Source of the DNA: Actinoplanes subtropicus
GTDB taxonomy: Bacteria > Actinomycetota > Actinomycetes > Mycobacteriales > Micromonosporaceae
Direction of reading: 5' to 3'
NCBI RefSeq assembly: GCF_000721705.1
Contig: NZ_JOJL01000013.1
Coordinates: 124,001 to 188,000, forward strand
Length of the DNA stretch: 64,000 nt
Shown one piece after another: positions 60,596 to 64,000 of this stretch (positions are counted from its first letter, which is position 1; the number at the start of each line of letters is the position of its first letter). The position numbers and the translations under genes are program-made. Below the pieces are notes generated by a model that saw only the letters and a list, made by a program, of their open reading frames with translations, was not told the origin of the DNA and did no database searches.

Positions 60596-61351
60596 ATGCG
60601 CTTCACCACCGAACGACGCCTCGACGACGGCGTCCTCGAACGCGAATTCACCCTCGGCGAGGTCCCCGGCATCCTGTGGACGCCGACGTCCGCGCCGGCC
60701 CCGCTGATCCTGCTCGGCCACCCCGGCGGCCTGCACAAGATGTACTCCCGGCTGGTGACCCGCGCCCGGCATGCCGCGGCGGAAGGCTTCGCCACGGCCA
60801 CCATCGAGCTGCCCGGCAGCGGTGAGCGGCCCGGTTCCGCCGTCGCCGAACAGGCCCGCGCCGACCTGCGCCGGGCGCTGGCGGCCGGCGAGCCGGTCAC
60901 CGACGACGTCGTCGACCGGCTCATCCTCCCGCTGGTCGACCAGTCCGTCCCGGAATGGCGGGCCCTCCTGGACGCCCTGCTCGCGCTGCCCGAGATCGGC
61001 GGACCGGTCGGCTACGCGGGCGGCGTGATCTCCATCGGCGTACGGCTGGCGGTGGTCGAGCCACGCATCGTGGCCGCCGGGCTGTTCGCCGGGAGTTACG
61101 TGCCCCGGGCCATCCTCGAGGAGGCCCGGCAGGTCACCATCCCGCTGCACGTCCTGCTGCAGTGGGACGACGAGGGGAACGACCGGCAGGTGGCGCTGGA
61201 CCTGTTCGACGCCTTCGGCTCGAAGGAGAAGACGCTGCACGCCAACATGGGCGGGCACACCGGCGTCCCGCACTTCGCGGGGGACGATGCGAACCGGTTC
61301 TTCCAGCGCCACCTTCGTCAGCCCGCGGCCTTCACGAACTGGTCCGTGTAG
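60596..61351 (+). CDS. Alpha/beta hydrolase (dienelactone-hydrolase-like)
   Basis: A 251-residue cytoplasmic alpha/beta hydrolase. Family parts are PLILLGHPGGLHKMY (oxyanion region), ATIELPGSGERPG, the elbow region GPVGYAGGVISIGVRL, and LLQWDDEGNDRQ and ANMGGHTGVPHF with the usual Asp and His. In the elbow the position where GxSxG hydrolases have Ser reads Ala (GYAGG); the Ser three residues later is out of register. The last dozen residues are antisense to the end of the next gene, so the normal stop may be lost. Substrate unknown. Confidence 0.8.
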   Translation: MRFTTERRLDDGVLEREFTLGEVPGILWTPTSAPAPLILLGHPGGLHKMYSRLVTRARHAAAEGFATATIELPGSGERPGSAVAEQARADLRRALAAGEPVTDDVVDRLILPLVDQSVPEWRALLDALLALPEIGGPVGYAGGVISIGVRLAVVEPRIVAAGLFAGSYVPRAILEEARQVTIPLHVLLQWDDEGNDRQVALDLFDAFGSKEKTLHANMGGHTGVPHFAGDDANRFFQRHLRQPAAFTNWSV

Positions 61352-62364
61352 GTCTTGCTCAGGTCGATGGTCTTGCCCTTGACGTCCTTGTTGAACGTGC
61401 TCAGCACCTTGAGGTTGGTCGGCGGGCCGTTCGGGGGCATGATCCCGGTCGGGTTGTAGATGCCCTTCTCGTTGTTCAGCGCGTCGATGTAGGCCTGCTT
61501 GCCCGCGCCAGCGTAGTAATCGGCCGGCATCTGGTCGGTGATCTCGGCGGCGGTGTGCGCCTGGATGTACTTGAGCGTCTTGACGAACGCGTCCACCAGC
61601 TTCTGCACCACGTCCGGGTGCGCCTGCACGTAGCTGGTCTGCATGTAGAGGCTGGTGGCCGGGTACTCGCCGCCGAGCGCCGCGGACGCGCCGTCGGCGG
61701 AACGCATATCAAGCAGGATGTACGCCTGTTTCGTCGCCAACAGCTGCGTCACGGTCGGCTCGGTGGTCATCGCGCAGTCGACGTTCTTGTGCTCCATGGC
61801 GCCGATCAGCGTGTTGCCGGCCTGGACACCGAGGCGGTGGATCGAGGACGGGTCGACGCCGTTCTTCTGCGCCAGGTACTGGGTGAGGAAGTCGGTGGAC
61901 GAGCCGATGTCGGTGACGCCGAGCGTGCGGCCCTTCCAGTCGGCGGGCGACTTGATCTGGCTCTTGAGATCGTTCCGGCACAGCTCGACCTCGCCCGGCG
62001 TGACCAGCATCGACACCACGGACTCGGCGCTCTGCCCGAGGCCCTGCAGATCGATGGTGTGGTCGTAGAAGCCGCCGACGCCGTCCACCTTGCCGGCCAT
62101 CATCTGGGTGGTGGCGTCGACGCCGGCGCCCTCGTCCTGCAGGCTCACGTTGACGCCCTCGGCCTGGAAGTAGCCGAGCCGCTGGGTCAGCATGAACGGA
62201 AGGTAGATCTGTTTGCTCAGGCCGCCGACCATGATGCTGACGGTCGGGGCGCCGGAGACGGTCGCGGCCGGTGCCGCTCCCGCGTTCGAGGCCGCCTTGT
62301 TGGCACAGCCGCTCAGCGCGACCGCCGCGGCGGCGCCGATCGCGAGCCATCTCATTGTCCGCAT
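61318..62364 (-). CDS. ABC substrate-binding lipoprotein, SsuA/TauA/THI5 type
   Basis: A 348-residue NMT1/THI5-like binding lipoprotein. Lipobox AVALSGC near residue 20. Mature parts: VSIMVGGLSKQIYLPFMLTQ, LGYFQAEGVNVSL, KVDGVGGFYDHT and GRTLGVTDIGSSTDFLTQYL. This family binds sulfonates, nitrate, thiamine precursors or aromatic acids; the ligand is not evident. First in the strand order is the ATPase, then permease, then this gene, so it is the last of the operon. It overlaps the hydrolase end by 34 bases. Confidence 0.9.
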   Translation of the reverse strand: MRTMRWLAIGAAAAVALSGCANKAASNAGAAPAATVSGAPTVSIMVGGLSKQIYLPFMLTQRLGYFQAEGVNVSLQDEGAGVDATTQMMAGKVDGVGGFYDHTIDLQGLGQSAESVVSMLVTPGEVELCRNDLKSQIKSPADWKGRTLGVTDIGSSTDFLTQYLAQKNGVDPSSIHRLGVQAGNTLIGAMEHKNVDCAMTTEPTVTQLLATKQAYILLDMRSADGASAALGGEYPATSLYMQTSYVQAHPDVVQKLVDAFVKTLKYIQAHTAAEITDQMPADYYAGAGKQAYIDALNNEKGIYNPTGIMPPNGPPTNLKVLSTFNKDVKGKTIDLSKTYTDQFVKAAG

Positions 62365-62383
62365 AGTCCACTTCCTTTGTTTG

Positions 62384-63235
62384 TCAGAGATCGGGTCCGG
62401 AAAGCTGAGGCGGGCGCCAGCGCAGCAGGCGCTTCTCCAGCCGGGTGATGAGCCACTCGGCGGCGAGCGCGACCGCGCCCATGATCACCATCGCGGCCCA
62501 GACGCCGTTCGCGTCGAAGGTGCCCTGCGCGGTCTTGATCAGGACGCCGAGGCCCTGCAGGCCGCCGATGAACTCGCCGACGATCGCGCCGATCAGGGCG
62601 AAGCCGAAGGCGACGTGCAGGCTGGCGACGATCCAGGTGAACGCGGACGGCAGCACCACCTGGCGGGTCGCTTGCCAGCGGGAGGCGCCGAGGATCCGGG
62701 CGTTCGCGATCAGGTTGCGGTCGACCTCGCGGGCACCCTGGAAGGCGTTGAAGAAGACGCCGAAGAAGACCAGGACGATGACCAGCATGACCTTCGACTC
62801 CAGGCCGAGGCCGAAGGCCAGCACGAAGACCGAGCCGAGCACGATCCGCGGGATCGAGTTGAGGACCTTGATGAACGGCCCGAACACGTCGGCGAGGAAG
62901 CGGACCCGGCCCATGGCCAGGCCGAAGACGATGCCGAGGACGGTGCCGATCAGGAAGCCGAGGAGGGCCTCCTCGAGGGTCACCCTGATCTGGTCGCCGA
63001 GCGAGCCGACCGCCGTGCCGACAGTGATCCACTCCTTGAGCCGGCCGACGATGCCGCTCGGCACGCCGTACAGGATGATCTTGCGGGAGTCGGAGCCGAC
63101 GTAGAGCTGCCAGAAGCCCAGCACCACGACGAGGACGGCCACCTGGACGCCATGGACAAGCAGTTTGCGGCGTACGGCGTGGGCACCGGACCGGCGTGTC
63201 TTGCGGCCGGCGGCGGCCACCGTCACGGAGGTCAT
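62384..63235 (-). CDS. ABC permease, SsuC/TauC type
   Basis: A 283-residue permease with six transmembrane segments. The EAA loop reads AREVDRNLIANARILGASRWQATRQVVLP near residue 185; TLEEALLGFLIGTVLGIVFG is also typical. The ATG overlaps the ATPase stop by 4 bases and GGAG lies upstream. It pairs with the neighbouring binding protein and ATPase. Confidence 0.92.
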   Translation of the reverse strand: MTSVTVAAAGRKTRRSGAHAVRRKLLVHGVQVAVLVVVLGFWQLYVGSDSRKIILYGVPSGIVGRLKEWITVGTAVGSLGDQIRVTLEEALLGFLIGTVLGIVFGLAMGRVRFLADVFGPFIKVLNSIPRIVLGSVFVLAFGLGLESKVMLVIVLVFFGVFFNAFQGAREVDRNLIANARILGASRWQATRQVVLPSAFTWIVASLHVAFGFALIGAIVGEFIGGLQGLGVLIKTAQGTFDANGVWAAMVIMGAVALAAEWLITRLEKRLLRWRPPQLSGPDL

Positions 63236-64000
63236 CGGGTCACCCCCGCCGGTGACTGGGTGCGGCTGTAGGCGATGTCGACCTCGGCGCGCAACGTCTC
63301 CCAGACGCGGTGGTAGAGATCGACGAACTCGGGCTCGAACCGGATCTCCTGGACCACGCGGGGACGCGGCAGGTCGATCGGGAACTCGGCCTTCACGGTG
63401 CCGCCCGGGCCGGCGGTCATCACCACGACCTTGTCGGCGAGGGCGATCGCCTCCTCCAGGTCGTGGGTGACGAAGACGACCGCCGGGTGGGTCAGGTCCC
63501 ACAGCCCGAGCAGCTCGTTCGACATCAGGGCCCGGGTCTGCACGTCGAGCGCGCTGAACGGCTCGTCCATCAGCAGGATCCGCGGCTCGTTGATCAGGTT
63601 CTGGGCCAGCGCGACGCGCTTGCGCATGCCGCCGGAGAGTTGGTGCGGATACCGGTCCTCGAATCCGGCCAGCCCGACCCGGCGGATCCAGTCCCGGGCA
63701 TCCGCGTACGCCGTGCGTTTGTCGACGCCCCGGTAGCGCGGTCCCGCGGCCACGTTCTCCAGCACGTTCTTCCACGGCAGGATCGCGTCGGTCTGGAACA
63801 TGAACCCGACGCCCTTCGTGATTCCGGACACGTCCTGCCCGGCAACGCGGACCCAGCCCGCTGTAGCCCGTTCCATCCCGGAGACAAGGGTCAGGGTGGT
63901 GGACTTACCGCAGCCGGTCGGCCCGACCACCGCGCAGAACTCGCCGGCCCCCACCGTCAGGTCCACGTCCCGCAGGGCGGTGTAGATCTCGCCGGCTGGA
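63232..64000 (-). CDS. ABC ATPase, SsuB/TauB type, 5' end outside window
   Basis: The nucleotide-binding subunit of the same importer. Walker A GPTGCGKSTT, Q-loop FMFQTDAILPWKNVLENV, signature LSGGMRKRVALAQNL, Walker B ILLMDEPFSALD, switch His VTHDLEEAIALAD. The frame continues to the right edge as PAGEIYTALRDVDLTVGAGE, so the N-terminus is cut off; ATG 63966 inside the core domain is not a start. Confidence 0.93.
   Translation of the reverse strand, partial: PAGEIYTALRDVDLTVGAGEFCAVVGPTGCGKSTTLTLVSGMERATAGWVRVAGQDVSGITKGVGFMFQTDAILPWKNVLENVAAGPRYRGVDKRTAYADARDWIRRVGLAGFEDRYPHQLSGGMRKRVALAQNLINEPRILLMDEPFSALDVQTRALMSNELLGLWDLTHPAVVFVTHDLEEAIALADKVVVMTAGPGGTVKAEFPIDLPRPRVVQEIRFEPEFVDLYHRVWETLRAEVDIAYSRTQSPAGVTR

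Noticed and set aside
1..64000. tRNA, rRNA, riboswitch, insertion sequence and prophage signals
   Set aside because: I looked for cloverleaf-like segments with T-loop motifs, transposase and integrase motifs and element ends on both strands and found none I could support by eye; a covariance-model search could still find small RNAs.

Overview
The window is a very GC-rich, densely packed stretch of chromosome from a filamentous actinomycete. Codon use, frequent GTG/TTG starts, many secreted plant-polymer hydrolases carrying CBM2, CBM13 or AbfB modules, and the regulator families present fit Micromonosporaceae (Actinoplanes-like). That assignment is inference. I saw no rRNA, tRNA, CRISPR array, transposase, integrase or phage gene.

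Layout. 1-3.8 kb: end of a sarcosine oxidase operon (soxA, soxG) coupled to L-serine dehydratase. 3.8-11.4 kb: secreted enzymes (HAD phosphatase, a pectin methylesterase-polygalacturonase fusion, a frameshifted PAF-acetylhydrolase-like lipase, a GH27 alpha-galactosidase with CBM13) and a DUF4386 membrane protein. 11.4-18.5 kb: TetR regulator divergent from a complete branched-chain-type ABC importer with a fused LivH-LivM permease and a terminal amidase. 18.5-22.7 kb: two predicted flavin/F420 oxidoreductases, a PD40 beta-propeller protein and a Ser/Thr kinase. 22.7-26.3 kb: a gene graveyard with gene fragments, a long hairpin, and two places where divergent gene pairs have both lost their 5' ends. 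26.3-33.2 kb: diguanylate cyclase, PaaX regulator, CE1 esterase-CBM2, vanadium-haloperoxidase/PAP2 protein, GH43-AbfB arabinofuranosidase. 33.2-36.5 kb: AraC regulator, nitrilase and aldoxime dehydratase, a compact aldoxime-nitrile pathway. 36.5-38.5 kb: broken GT2, GntR regulator, truncated deoC. 38.5-48 kb: a carbohydrate operon (binding protein, two permeases, GH63-like hydrolase, very large modular hydrolase) facing a LacI regulator across four matching operators. 48-53.4 kb: cupin/XRE pair, MarR-DsbA-metallo-beta-lactamase cluster, and a histidine kinase fused in frame to the tail of an MMPL transporter. 53.4-64 kb: MHS-type MFS transporter, frameshifted LuxR-type ATPase regulator, CBM2-metalloprotease, TPR-GGDEF protein, a small membrane protein, a strongly initiated 16-codon ORF ahead of an alpha/beta hydrolase, and an SsuABC/TauABC-like importer running off the right edge.

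Two systems stand out as working units: aldoxime to nitrile to carboxylic acid (oxd plus nitrilase with a neighbouring AraC regulator), and the LacI-controlled sugar operon, although its MalF-type permease carries an out-of-frame internal deletion.

The most unusual property of the window is the density of broken or fused genes without any mobile element: at least five structural junctions (about 24.13, 25.72, 38.45, 45.0 and 52.17 kb), two frameshifts (about 7.5 and 56.4 kb) and two in-frame stops (23.17 and 36.90 kb). Either this strain is losing genes by scarless deletion, or the assembly has collapsed segments. Read-level data would decide.
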